Assembly (NCBI RefSeq): GCF_000585255.1
Contig: NZ_JANL01000006.1
Span: 83,746-147,745, forward strand
Reading direction: 5' to 3'
DNA length: 64,000 bases
Origin: Alkalibacterium sp. AK22
Lineage (GTDB): Bacteria > Bacillota > Bacilli > Lactobacillales > Carnobacteriaceae_A
Shown here: positions 31,436-38,976 of the stretch, in pieces
Numbering within the stretch: position 1 is the first letter of the stretch
Layout: every line of letters starts with the position of its first letter
The notes under the pieces: generated by a model
The model's database searches: none
The model's input: the letters and a program-made list of their open reading frames with translations, nothing else
What the model was told of the DNA's origin: nothing
Translations under genes and position numbers: made by a program

Positions 31436-32506
31436 TTAGTCTGTCAGGTCACGCAGGATTTGTTGTGCTTCTCTTTCTACGTCGTAGTCTTCGCTTGTTG
31501 CCGGCTCATATCCTTCGTGAGAATAGATGGCAATAACTTCCTGACCTTCTTCTGTTTGTGCAATATTGATGAAAGCTTGCTGTAGAGCATCTTTCAGGTC
31601 ATCGTCCATGATGTCCGAGAACTGGCTGACACTGATTGTATCGTTATAGATACCTGGTGTCACACCAACTACGTCAGTTTCATCCCAGATGCTTGCTTCA
31701 CGGCCGTATTCTTCTTCCCACAGATCAACATAGTCACGACGGGCATCTGCATAGGCAACAATCAGGTCGACTTGCTCAGAAGCCAGACGAGCAAATGAGT
31801 TTGCGTAAGAGTCAGCCTGTACAATTTGGCTCAAGTCAGTCAGTGACTGACCAAAGTTGTCCTGCAGCCAGATAGTCGGGTAAATGTATCCTGCTGAAGA
31901 AGATGAGTTCATCACGCTCCATGATGCTGAGTCCACGTCTTCCCAAGTCAGTTCTTCCCCACTGTTGATGATGTCTGCTAGTTCTCTACCCTTTTCAGAT
32001 GGGCCGGCAATCAAAATCGAACGGTAGTACGTTACTTGTTCGTCTGTGCCTTCAGTTGGTTTGTTTTCGTTCCAGTCAGCTGGGTTATCAGAGTCATTAT
32101 TCAAACCTGCACGTGTTGAGGTAAGAATCACTTCTGCTGCGTCGTCATAAAGGACGAATGTTCCGCCTGGGATGAATCCCACGTCCAGGGTACCGGCTGA
32201 CATTGCTTCTCCGACGGCTTCATAACTGGTACCGACAGTGATTTCAACTTCGTTGACGTCAAAGCCGTGTTCAGCCAGCTCGTCAATCAGCAGGTCTTTT
32301 AAAGGTTCTGTAGCTACAACGATTTCATCAGGGTCACGTGAAGGGACAAAACCAACTGAGATTTCATCGATTTGTACCATTTCTTCTCCTGCATCACCAC
32401 TGTCTGTTGCTGTTTCTTCTGCAGTCTCTTCCTCGTTTCCACATGCAGCGAGCATTAGAGCAGATGTTAAAACAATTCCTAAACCTCTAAACCATTTCTT
32501 AGACAA
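31436..32506 (-). CDS. phnD: phosphonate/phosphite-binding lipoprotein (PhnD, system 1)
   Basis: The protein has about 356 residues counted from TTG 32506, which lies seven bases after GGGAGG; the ATG five codons upstream overlaps that site. The signal ends in LMLAAC (Cys22) and an acidic linker follows. The domain shows the PhnD motif set: ISVGFVPSRDPDEIV, SAGTLDVGFIPGGTFVLYDD, WSVMNSSSSAGYIYPTIWL and VDLIVAYADARRDY. Substrate is a phosphonate-like anion; the exact ligand cannot be deduced. It is the first gene of the operon. Confidence 0.92.
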   Translation of the reverse strand: MSKKWFRGLGIVLTSALMLAACGNEEETAEETATDSGDAGEEMVQIDEISVGFVPSRDPDEIVVATEPLKDLLIDELAEHGFDVNEVEITVGTSYEAVGEAMSAGTLDVGFIPGGTFVLYDDAAEVILTSTRAGLNNDSDNPADWNENKPTEGTDEQVTYYRSILIAGPSEKGRELADIINSGEELTWEDVDSASWSVMNSSSSAGYIYPTIWLQDNFGQSLTDLSQIVQADSYANSFARLASEQVDLIVAYADARRDYVDLWEEEYGREASIWDETDVVGVTPGIYNDTISVSQFSDIMDDDLKDALQQAFINIAQTEEGQEVIAIYSHEGYEPATSEDYDVEREAQQILRDLTD

Positions 32507-32572
32507 AATAATTCCTCCCATTTCCTATGTCGCACAGTCCGTGCAGATTATGTACGTTACTCGCACATAAAG

Positions 32573-32601
32573 ATAGTAACATTCGTTAAAAGAAAAGTCC
32601 A
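32573..32601 (-). promoter_or_regulatory. probable promoter of the phnDCEE operon
   Basis: On the minus strand TGGACT and TACTAT are separated by 17 bases. Further up (about 32650-32675) lies an inverted repeat, ACGAAC / GTTCGT with a long spacer, that could be an operator. Confidence 0.5.
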
Positions 32602-32831
32602 TTGCTTTTTTTCCAAAATAAATATTGCGAAATGTCGCAAAAACACGAACGTTTATAAACCGAAGTTCGTTTTGCTTGACATCCGCTATTTCAAGTATAC
32701 AATTACCCGTGGTGTATCTCCAGGCTTTTTTTGTAAAATTACTGTAAATGTGGCGAAACTTTTACTCTTTTATTGGGCGAACATTCCTGTAAAATATAGG
32801 GGTAAGTATTTTGTTTAGAAAGGACTATTTT
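32602..32831. other. divergent region between phnD and mscL
   Basis: The gap holds the ACGAAC/GTTCGT inverted repeat and a possible mscL promoter (TTGGGC 32773, TATAGG 32795, 16-base spacer). No ORF. Confidence 0.4.
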
Positions 32832-33275
32832 ATGATTAAGGAATTTAAAGCATTTATCATGCGGGGCAACGTTGTGGAACTGGCTGTCGGCCTTGTGATG
32901 GGGGCAGCTTTCACTTCTATCGTCAATGCGCTGGTGGAACACATCATCACTCCAGTCATTGTTGCGGTTACCGGAAATGCCAATGTAGAGGAACTAGTTT
33001 TCCAGTTCGGTTCAGCTCAGATCGGCTACGGCTTTTTCCTCCAGGCTGTGATTGATTTCCTTCTTATTTCCCTGGTACTCTTTTTGATGATCAAGCTGAT
33101 CAACCGGCTGGCTCAGAAAAAAGATGAACAGGATGTCGAAGTAGAAGTCGAAGCTCCTACGGTGGAAAATTATCTTGAAGAGATTCGGGATCTCCTGGCA
33201 CAACAGGCCGGTGTCAATGGGTCCACTCTGCCGGATGAAAAAAAGCACGCATCGGATAGCCCGAAACAAGATTAG
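32832..33275 (+). CDS. mscL: large-conductance mechanosensitive channel
   Basis: The 147-residue protein starts at ATG 32832, with AGAAAGGA upstream; the frame could be extended 7 codons but without a ribosome site. MIKEFKAFIMRGNVVELAVGLVMGAAFTSIVNALVEHIITP is the diagnostic S1-TM1 segment of MscL, followed by the periplasmic loop, TM2 (FFLQAVIDFLLISLVLFLMI) and a cytoplasmic helix (PTVENYLEEIRDLLAQQ). It opens under membrane tension to release solutes on hypo-osmotic shock, in line with a salt-adapted host. Confidence 0.96.
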   Translation: MIKEFKAFIMRGNVVELAVGLVMGAAFTSIVNALVEHIITPVIVAVTGNANVEELVFQFGSAQIGYGFFLQAVIDFLLISLVLFLMIKLINRLAQKKDEQDVEVEVEAPTVENYLEEIRDLLAQQAGVNGSTLPDEKKHASDSPKQD

Positions 33276-33305
33276 ATAATAAAGGACAGGCTGTTTGCAT
33301 ATGAT

Positions 33306-33348
33306 CCCCCTAAAGTAGACACTTAAAAAAGTAAGCTGATTTAGGGGG
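33306..33348. repeat. IS-end-like hairpin, copy B
   Basis: CCCCCTAAA pairs perfectly with TTTAGGGGG across about 25 bases, then GAGGATTTATGCG begins a 21-codon frame that stops at once. The block aligns with 28494-28534. Confidence 0.4.
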
Positions 33349-33538
33349 AGGATTTATGCGTTCAAATAATAAGTCTATGGTCAAAGCACTTGAACATTGC
33401 ATTCAATTGTTCTCTTTTCTACAGGGTAGTATGTGAGCAGCTTTACAGACCTTTCCTCAAAAGGTTCAGAAAATAATGTGGGAATAAAAATTGAGAAATA
33501 GCGTCGAGATTGTAACAGCTCCACTACCTTTTAGTTCC

Positions 33539-33736
33539 GAGTTGCTTCGCAAACCGACTTTGTGACGCAGCTCCACTCTCTTCTACTTCGAGTTGCTTCG
33601 CAAACCGACTTTGTGACGCAGCTCTACTCTCTTCTACTCCGAGTTGCTTCGCAAACCGACTTTGTGACGCAGCTCCACTCTCTTCTACTCCAAGTTGCTT
33701 CGCAAACTGACTTTGTGACGCAGCTCCACCCTCTTC
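33539..33736. repeat. 51-bp tandem repeat, four units, each a stem-loop
   Basis: Units start at 33539, 33590, 33641 and 33692 and differ at only a few positions; a degenerate partial unit precedes them. In each, GAGTTGCTTCGCAAA can pair with TTTGTGACGCAGCTC (one mismatch, two G-U pairs) across the loop CCGAC. The frame read through it (17-residue period) has no ribosome site, so I do not call it coding. Confidence 0.9.
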
Positions 33737-33741
33737 AGCAT

Positions 33742-33785
33742 AAAAAATGCGGCATCCCGACTGGCTTGGTCAGGTGTACCGCATT
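33742..33785 (-). terminator. terminator of the second phn operon
   Basis: On the minus strand AATGCGGTA pairs with GATGCCGCATT and is followed by TTTTTT, just after the last phnE stop. Confidence 0.8.
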
Positions 33786-33793
33786 CTCTGCTT

Positions 33794-34597
33794 TCATACA
33801 AGTTTAGAACGGATAAAACCGCTCAGTTTATCAATTACCATGACAAACACAATCACGATAATCAAAATGACCCCTACATCTTCCCAGTTCCGCTGCTGCT
33901 GGGATAAAATCAGCGGGACCCCGATTCCACCAGCACCCACAAGCCCCAGGATGGTCGAGGCCCGTACATCGATTTCAAAGCGGAAAAGAGAAATTGACAG
34001 AAATTGAGGCAGGATCTGTGGCAGCACCCCGTACCAAAACGCCTGTATCCAGTTGCCTCCACTGGCTTTAATGGCCTGAATCGGAGCTTTGTCTATGGAT
34101 TCGATACTTTCAGCATACAGCTTCCCAATCATACCAATCGAATTGACGCTAATAGCCAGTACCCCAGCAAAAGCACCAGGACCAACCGCTGCTACAAAGA
34201 ACACACCAAACAGCAGCTCCGGGATCGAGCGGATTGCGTTCAGGATGACTTTTCCGAGATAACTCAACCGTCCCCCGCTGTTCCGCGCAGCCAATACCGC
34301 CAGCGGCAGGGCCAAAAGAGAGGCTGCTACACCACCAGCATAGGCAATGGCTACCGTCTCCAGCATCAGTAGGCTTCTTTCCGCAAATACACTCCGGTAA
34401 GACGGATCTGTCAGCGGTACAATAAATAGTCGGCGCAGAATCGTCCCGGGAGAAGACTGGGATGAAGCAACGGCAAAGTCCTGCGACCATAAGCTGAAGC
34501 TGTAAAGCAGGATAAGGCTGGTCAAAACAAGACCAGTTATTGCTTTCTGCTTTTTTGTTTTTAATTTTCCAAGCCTGATTTTCTTGTCTTTGCTCAC
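33794..34597 (-). CDS. phnE: phosphonate-type ABC permease (second PhnE of system 2)
   Basis: The 267-residue protein has a basic N-terminus (MSKDKKIRLGKLKTKKQK), about six helices and AIRSIPELLFGVFFVAAVGPGAFAGVLAISVNSIGMIGKLYAES, with RASTILGLVGAGGIG near the end. GTG 34597 overlaps the preceding stop (GTGA), so translation is coupled to the upstream permease gene. It is the last gene of the second phn operon. Confidence 0.9.
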   Translation of the reverse strand: MSKDKKIRLGKLKTKKQKAITGLVLTSLILLYSFSLWSQDFAVASSQSSPGTILRRLFIVPLTDPSYRSVFAERSLLMLETVAIAYAGGVAASLLALPLAVLAARNSGGRLSYLGKVILNAIRSIPELLFGVFFVAAVGPGAFAGVLAISVNSIGMIGKLYAESIESIDKAPIQAIKASGGNWIQAFWYGVLPQILPQFLSISLFRFEIDVRASTILGLVGAGGIGVPLILSQQQRNWEDVGVILIIVIVFVMVIDKLSGFIRSKLV

Positions 34598-35400
34598 ACG
34601 AGTTTGCTCCTTAATGTCTGACTGATATAGTCAATAGTACTGATTGCCAGAAACAAAACAAATATAATCAGCCCGAGACGGTCATAGCGGAAAAGGCTCA
34701 TCTGCCGTCTGATTAGCTGACCGATACCGCCTGCCCCGACAAATCCCAGCACAACTGATGCTTTCAAATTGACCTCCAGCACATAAAGAATATGTGACAG
34801 ATAGACAGGAAAAATTTGAGGCACCACACCGTAAGCAATCGTCTGCAGAGTATTACCGCCCATCGCTTTAATAGCCTGGATTGGGCGCTTGTCAATCGTT
34901 TCTACCGATTCGCTCGTCAGTTTAATCAGAATCGCTGCAGAATAAACCGTCAAAGCTATGATTCCGGAGACCGGTCCTAGGCCGACCAGAGCGACCATCA
35001 GCACTACCATAATAATATTTGGGATTGACCGGACAACGGTCATCACCAGTCGAATCCCGCTATAGGATAAGGGGTTGCGGTTCACTGTAGACGAAGAGAA
35101 AAACAGCATAGGAAAAGCTAGAAAAGCTGCTAGCGTAGTACTGAGTAGGGCAATATTGAACGTTTCCACAAGTTGGCTGACTACTCTAGGTAAATAACTG
35201 AAATCCGGCGGGAAAAAGTCCTCGACCAGCATCCGATATAAAATAGGAAAGCTCGACAAGATCCGGTTCAGCGAAGCCTGGGTCTGATTGATAGCCGCCC
35301 AGTAAAGACTCAGCACAGCAAGGACTACCCCAAAGATTTTGAAAGAGGTTCCCGGCTTGAACAGTCTAATTTTATTCTTTTTCGCAGTAGACTTTTCCAT
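34594..35400 (-). CDS. phnE: phosphonate-type ABC permease (first PhnE of system 2)
   Basis: The protein has about 268 residues and the same topology as the other PhnE proteins, with VVRSIPNIIMVVLMVALVGLGPVSGIIALTVYSAAILIKL and LKASVVLGFVGAGGIG. I prefer ATG 35400, which overlaps the phnC stop as TGATG and is six bases from GGAGG; a GTG one codon upstream is also possible. The overlap at both ends ties phnC-phnE-phnE into one translationally coupled unit. Confidence 0.9.
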   Translation of the reverse strand: MEKSTAKKNKIRLFKPGTSFKIFGVVLAVLSLYWAAINQTQASLNRILSSFPILYRMLVEDFFPPDFSYLPRVVSQLVETFNIALLSTTLAAFLAFPMLFFSSSTVNRNPLSYSGIRLVMTVVRSIPNIIMVVLMVALVGLGPVSGIIALTVYSAAILIKLTSESVETIDKRPIQAIKAMGGNTLQTIAYGVVPQIFPVYLSHILYVLEVNLKASVVLGFVGAGGIGQLIRRQMSLFRYDRLGLIIFVLFLAISTIDYISQTLRSKLV

Positions 35401-36167
35401 CACTGCCCTCCTATAATCTCTTCGGCTCTGATTGGTCTGCCATATATCTCTTCAAACGTCTCTTCTGTCACTTCTCCTATTGGCCCGTCAAAGACGATTT
35501 CACCCTCTCTCATACCGATGATCCGGTCTGCATATTCCATGGCAAGATCAATGAAATGAAGATTGACTAGCGTTGTCAGTCCATCTTCCTTGCTGACCCG
35601 CTTCAAATCACGCATCACCTGATGTGACGTAGGTGGATCTAGGGAGGCGACCGGTTCGTCCGCGAGAATAATCTGCGGCTGCTGGGTCAAAACACGGGCG
35701 ATACTCACGCGCTGTTGCTGTCCACCACTGAGATAATCTGCCCGGGTATAAGCCTTCTCATCAATTCCTACCCTCTTCAGATTATTCATTGCCAGCTCTA
35801 AGTCACTTTGAGGAAAACGCCCAATCAGGCTGCTGAGTGTCGGTGTATGCCCCAGCCTCCCGACCATGACATTTCTCAAGACCGACATACGCTTGATCAA
35901 GTTATAGTCCTGAAAAATGATCCCAATTCGGGTACGCAACTTTCTCAGCTGTGACTCTTTGAGCTGAGTTACCTCTTTTCCGTTCACTTTCAAACTGCCC
36001 ACAGTCGGCTCCACCATTCGGTTGATGCACTTCATTAGCGTGGATTTTCCAGCACCTGACATGCCGACGACAACGACAAATTCGCCTTTATTTATGGCCA
36101 AGTCGATATTTTTAAGTGCTTTGACACCTGTGGGATAAGTCACCGACACCCCGTTGAATTCTATCAC
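35400..36167 (-). CDS. phnC: phosphonate-type ABC ATPase (PhnC, system 2)
   Basis: The 255-residue ATPase has Walker A GMSGAGKSTLMKC (35-47), signature LSGGQQQRVSIAR and Walker B IILADEPVASLDPP. It starts with GTG 36167 and has only a weak ribosome site (AAGGGGCGGG). It is the first gene of the second transporter operon; unlike system 1 there is no phnD in front. The likely partner lies 1.2 kb upstream (37416-38309), beyond the DUF554 gene. Confidence 0.92.
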   Translation of the reverse strand: MIEFNGVSVTYPTGVKALKNIDLAINKGEFVVVVGMSGAGKSTLMKCINRMVEPTVGSLKVNGKEVTQLKESQLRKLRTRIGIIFQDYNLIKRMSVLRNVMVGRLGHTPTLSSLIGRFPQSDLELAMNNLKRVGIDEKAYTRADYLSGGQQQRVSIARVLTQQPQIILADEPVASLDPPTSHQVMRDLKRVSKEDGLTTLVNLHFIDLAMEYADRIIGMREGEIVFDGPIGEVTEETFEEIYGRPIRAEEIIGGQ

Positions 36168-36289
36168 GCTGATTCGCCCGCCCCTTCTGCCTGTTCTTGT
36201 TTGCTCTTTCTAGTAGTATACTATGTTTTTCTCTCTATTTCGATTGTCTCCAGTTATCAATCAGGTCTCAGATAAATATTTTCTCATTT

Positions 36290-36303
36290 TGCAATCGCTT
36301 GCA
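36290..36303. promoter_or_regulatory. cre site, perfect consensus match
   Basis: TGCAATCGCTTGCA matches TGNAANCGNTNNCA at every fixed position. A partial second cre (TGTAAGCGTTTA) follows at 36311. TATAAT lies at 36325-36330, so CcpA would act on transcription entering the region to the right. Confidence 0.6.
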
Positions 36304-36331
36304 TACTTATGTAAGCGTTTAGTCTATAATA

Positions 36332-36479
36332 GAAAGCGGAGAGTAAAGTGCATCACGAGCGTATACTCAAGATACTACCTTACTTATACATTCTGATGGA
36401 GTGCAGCTGAGAAAAAAGCCTGTCCCTTCTAGCTGCATACAAAAAGCGATTGAGACAGACCGTCTCGGTCGCTTTTTAC
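36332..36479 (+). ncRNA. candidate cre-controlled small RNA
   Basis: Downstream of TATAAT (36325) runs a 140-base interval without an ORF. It contains a perfect 7-bp stem TGCAGCT/AGCTGCA (about 36402-36437) whose loop carries the unpaired C-rich stretch GCCTGTCCCTTCT. A strong terminator ends it, AAAAAGCGA / TCGCTTTTT with inner GAGAC/GTCTC (36441-36478). No gene upstream needs this terminator. The -35 is not ideal (TTGCAT with 20-base spacing), so this remains a candidate. Confidence 0.45.
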
Positions 36480-36576
36480 ACTGAACCGCCCTTTTTTACT
36501 TCTTAAGCTGAGCACCTTATCTCAGTTCTGAAAAGAGGTCATCCACATGCGTTTCGCCTTTTGAAAGAAAATTAAT

Positions 36577-36605
36577 TTGTAAGTCTAAAGCCTGGCTTAT
36601 ATAAT
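36577..36605 (+). promoter_or_regulatory. promoter of the DUF554 gene
   Basis: TTGTAA and TATAAT are separated by exactly 17 bases, 37 bases before the start codon. Confidence 0.85.
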
Positions 36606-36641
36606 AATGGAGTCAAGTCTAAATCAGAAGGAGTCTTTCGT

Positions 36642-37325
36642 ATGTACTTTGGGGTCATCATTAATACCCTGGCTATCTTTGCCGGAGGGACTATCGGTCT
36701 GCTGGTGAATAAAGGCCTGTCCATCAAAATCGAGAAGGCTCTGATGAGAGCACTGGCTCTTGGTGCAATTTATGTCGGCGTTACCGGCATGATGTCAGGT
36801 GAGCACACAATTTATATTATTCTATCACTTGTTATTGGAGCAGCGATTGGTGAACTTATCGACCTGGACCATAAAATCCACTTGCTTGGCTCTACCATCG
36901 AGCAACGGTTCCCAACCAGCGGAGAAAACCCTTCCTTGTCTAAAGGCTTTGTCACCGCCAGTCTCATCATGGCTGTCGGAGCCATGTCTATTGTTGGTCC
37001 GCTAGAAAGTGGCCTGTCGGGCAACCATACGGTTCTTTTGACTAAAGCTGTGATTGATGGCATTACCAGTATTATTTTAGCTTCGAGCCTGGGTGCAGGC
37101 GTGATCCTGTCCGGTATTTTAGTTTTTGTCTATCAGGGAGCCATCACTTTTTTTGCGGGGGGTCTGGATCAGATCCTGACTGATACAATGATCAATGATA
37201 TCAACGCCATCGGATCCATCCTTATTTTGGTGCTGGGCCTAAATATCCTGGAAGTGACTAAGCTGAAAGTCATGAACTTTGTTCCAGCTATTGCCGTTCC
37301 GCTGCTGTTTTTCTTTTTTTACTGA
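36642..37325 (+). CDS. DUF554 family membrane protein
   Basis: The 227-residue protein has about seven hydrophobic helices. MYFGVIINTLAIFAGGTIGLLVNKG at the N-terminus and SGNHTVLLTKAVIDGITSIILASSLGAGV in the middle are typical of DUF554 (YdfK/YqgA), whose molecular function is unknown. The site AGAAGGAG precedes the ATG. The gene interrupts what looks like a single phn transporter locus, lying between phnC and the detached phnD and read in the opposite direction. Confidence 0.88.
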   Translation: MYFGVIINTLAIFAGGTIGLLVNKGLSIKIEKALMRALALGAIYVGVTGMMSGEHTIYIILSLVIGAAIGELIDLDHKIHLLGSTIEQRFPTSGENPSLSKGFVTASLIMAVGAMSIVGPLESGLSGNHTVLLTKAVIDGITSIILASSLGAGVILSGILVFVYQGAITFFAGGLDQILTDTMINDINAIGSILILVLGLNILEVTKLKVMNFVPAIAVPLLFFFFY

Positions 37326-37354
37326 CAGCAAGTACAGCACATCAAGCTAAATAC

Positions 37355-37403
37355 AAAAAAGCACCTGAAAGGCCTCTCCTTGCGGAAACCTTTCAGGTGC
37401 TTT
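37355..37403. terminator. bidirectional terminator, DUF554 gene / phnD2
   Basis: AAAGCACCTGAAAGG pairs with CCTTTCAGGTGCTTT; A and T runs flank the stem. Confidence 0.88.
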
Positions 37404-37415
37404 GGTGTACAATAA

Positions 37416-38309
37416 TTAATCTATTACTGCTTCAAACTCACGGTAGACATCACGTACAATATCATAATCTTCCGATTCGGCCGGTGCAAAACCTTCCCAG
37501 TTATAAACATCCTCCATGACGGCCAGCATGTCCGGATTGTCATTGATGCTGAGGAAAGCGTCCTCGATTTTTTCTTTCAAGTCATCCGGTAGTTCACTGC
37601 GGACAGAAAGGGTCGCATTCGGAATTTCTTCGGTCGTTCCAATCACACGGATCTGCTCAAAGATATCTGGAATCTCGTCTTCCAGACGGACACGGGCATC
37701 TTCAAAAGTCGTCGCAAAATCTGCCTGACCATCCAGTACGGATAAAATAGCACTATCGTGGGCACCGACATCCAGAGTCGTGAAGTGACTTTCCAAGTCT
37801 TCAACACCCAGATCCATCATCTGCTGGGCCGGGAACAAATAGCCTGAAGTCGACGTATAGTCCGTAAAGGCCCAGACTAGACCTTCCCTCTCAATCAGAT
37901 CATCGATTGAATCAATATCTGAATCTGCAGCCACGTTGTACTGCGCCACATAAGAGTCTGAACCGTCACGGATCGCTTTCAGCAGCACTTCCACGTTGGC
38001 ACGCTCCTCAGCCTGCACAAAGGCAAAAGGCGGCAGAAAGGCAATGTCCGCGTTCTGATTGCGCATCGCTTCAATAAGGCCGGTATAATCCGTCATGACT
38101 TGCCCTGTGACGGGGATATCCAGTTGCTCTGACAAGTATTCTTCCAGGGGCCGGGCCGAATCAGCCATGTTCTCCACGTCCGCTGACGGGAAGTAACCTA
38201 GGACCAGCTCATCGACTGTTTCTTCGCTTTCCTGTGCCTCATCCGTCCCGCACGCCCCCAACAACAGCAGTGCCGAGCTGCTTGCAATCAAACCTTTTAA
38301 TGTATTCAT
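37416..38309 (-). CDS. phnD: phosphonate-type binding lipoprotein (PhnD, system 2)
   Basis: The 297-residue protein starts at ATG 38309 after AAGGAGACG. The lipobox is LLLLGAC (Cys20). ELVLGYFPSADVENM, MRNQNADIAFLPPFAFVQAEE and WAFTDYTSTSGYLFPAQQMMDLG follow the PhnD/PsaD-type pattern. It is shorter and clearly different from the system 1 protein, so the two importers may have different ligands. It is transcribed alone; the phnCEE genes on the same strand lie 1.2 kb downstream beyond the inserted DUF554 gene and terminators. Confidence 0.88.
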   Translation of the reverse strand: MNTLKGLIASSSALLLLGACGTDEAQESEETVDELVLGYFPSADVENMADSARPLEEYLSEQLDIPVTGQVMTDYTGLIEAMRNQNADIAFLPPFAFVQAEERANVEVLLKAIRDGSDSYVAQYNVAADSDIDSIDDLIEREGLVWAFTDYTSTSGYLFPAQQMMDLGVEDLESHFTTLDVGAHDSAILSVLDGQADFATTFEDARVRLEDEIPDIFEQIRVIGTTEEIPNATLSVRSELPDDLKEKIEDAFLSINDNPDMLAVMEDVYNWEGFAPAESEDYDIVRDVYREFEAVID

Positions 38310-38468
38310 TTCTTCGTCTCCTTACTCCTACATTTTCCAAATCAGTCTGCTGATTCCTCATTATTTTGCCTGACTTCTGCTCATCCGTCAACTATTCTAG
38401 AGCATCTTAATTCGATTGACTGAGATTTCAAACGCAAATGCCTCTTGCTTTTTTTCTATATATGACAA

Positions 38469-38509
38469 AACCGGCAGTTCCTACAGTCAAGCTGCGGAAG
38501 CTGCCGGTT
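38469..38509 (-). terminator. terminator-like hairpin upstream of phnD2
   Basis: AACCGGCAG pairs perfectly with CTGCCGGTT, and the minus strand continues TTTTG. It may serve as a second terminator for the zinc-starvation operon. Confidence 0.6.
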
Positions 38510-38570
38510 GGCGAATGTCAAAACACTCTTGCGAGTAAAACTATTCAGCGCCCTATCAAGGCCGAATACA

Positions 38571-38612
38571 ATAAAGAAAAAGTAAAGCAGAAGGAGGTAA
38601 GGACCCTCCTGC
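38571..38612 (-). terminator. terminator of the zinc-starvation operon
   Basis: On the minus strand GCAGGAGG pairs with CCTCCTTCTGC (one bulge) and is followed by TTTACTTTTTCTTT, directly after the rpmG stop. Confidence 0.7.
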
Positions 38613-38762
38613 TTACTTTGTTTCCCTAAACAATGCTTTACGTCTGAGTTTCTGGGAGTATTTTTTCAACTCTAGACGGTCAGGATTGTTACGGGTATTT
38701 TTGCTGGTGATATACAAGCGTTCACCAGTCTCTACACATTCCAGGGTAATATTTTTTCTCAT
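38613..38762 (-). CDS. rpmG: ribosomal protein bL33, zinc-independent paralogue
   Basis: The 49-residue product ([20 protein letters not shown] then [15 protein letters not shown]) is a standard bL33 in length and core sequence. Zinc-binding bL33 has two CxxC pairs; here only Cys9 remains, the second position of the first pair is Gly/Glu context and the later KYCPxC region reads KYSQKL. It therefore does not bind zinc and can replace the zinc form when zinc is scarce. Its ATG follows the stop of the upstream 40-residue gene by one base, in a cluster headed by a Zur-type box. Confidence 0.9.
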   Translation of the reverse strand: MRKNITLECVETGERLYITSKNTRNNPDRLELKKYSQKLRRKALFRETK

Positions 38763-38763
38763 T

Positions 38764-38886
38764 TTACTTCACTCCTCTTTGAGTTTTCTTGAACTGTTTA
38801 ATCACTTTCAATCCACGTCTGGCCGTCTTCTTATTTGGACTTTTCATCAGACGACGAGCAGTAGACAAATCTGTTTTTTCCGGCAT
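38764..38886 (-). CDS. small basic protein of 40 residues, unknown
   Basis: The sequence [20 protein letters not shown] followed by [20 protein letters not shown] is strongly basic, like a ribosomal or RNA-binding protein, but I cannot match it to a known ribosomal family. TAGGAGCG precedes ATG 38886 and the stop is one base before rpmG, so the two are coupled. Being sandwiched between the COG0523 gene and a zinc-free bL33, it may belong to the zinc-starvation response. Confidence 0.65.
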   Translation of the reverse strand: MPEKTDLSTARRLMKSPNKKTARRGLKVIKQFKKTQRGVK

Positions 38887-38976
38887 GTCAATCGCTCCTA
38901 TGCTTTTGATTCTGTTCTCTCAATCATTTTTCCAGTGTATTTCATTTGGGGCTGCGTTTTAGCCAGGAATCAGGTC

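Noticed and set aside
33539..33736. CRISPR array
   Set aside because: The units are contiguous 51-bp repeats without unique spacers, and no cas genes are near.
33562..33807. 81-codon ORF across the 51-bp repeats
   Set aside because: The 17-residue periodic translation is a by-product of the repeat length; there is no ribosome site and hairpins explain the sequence better.
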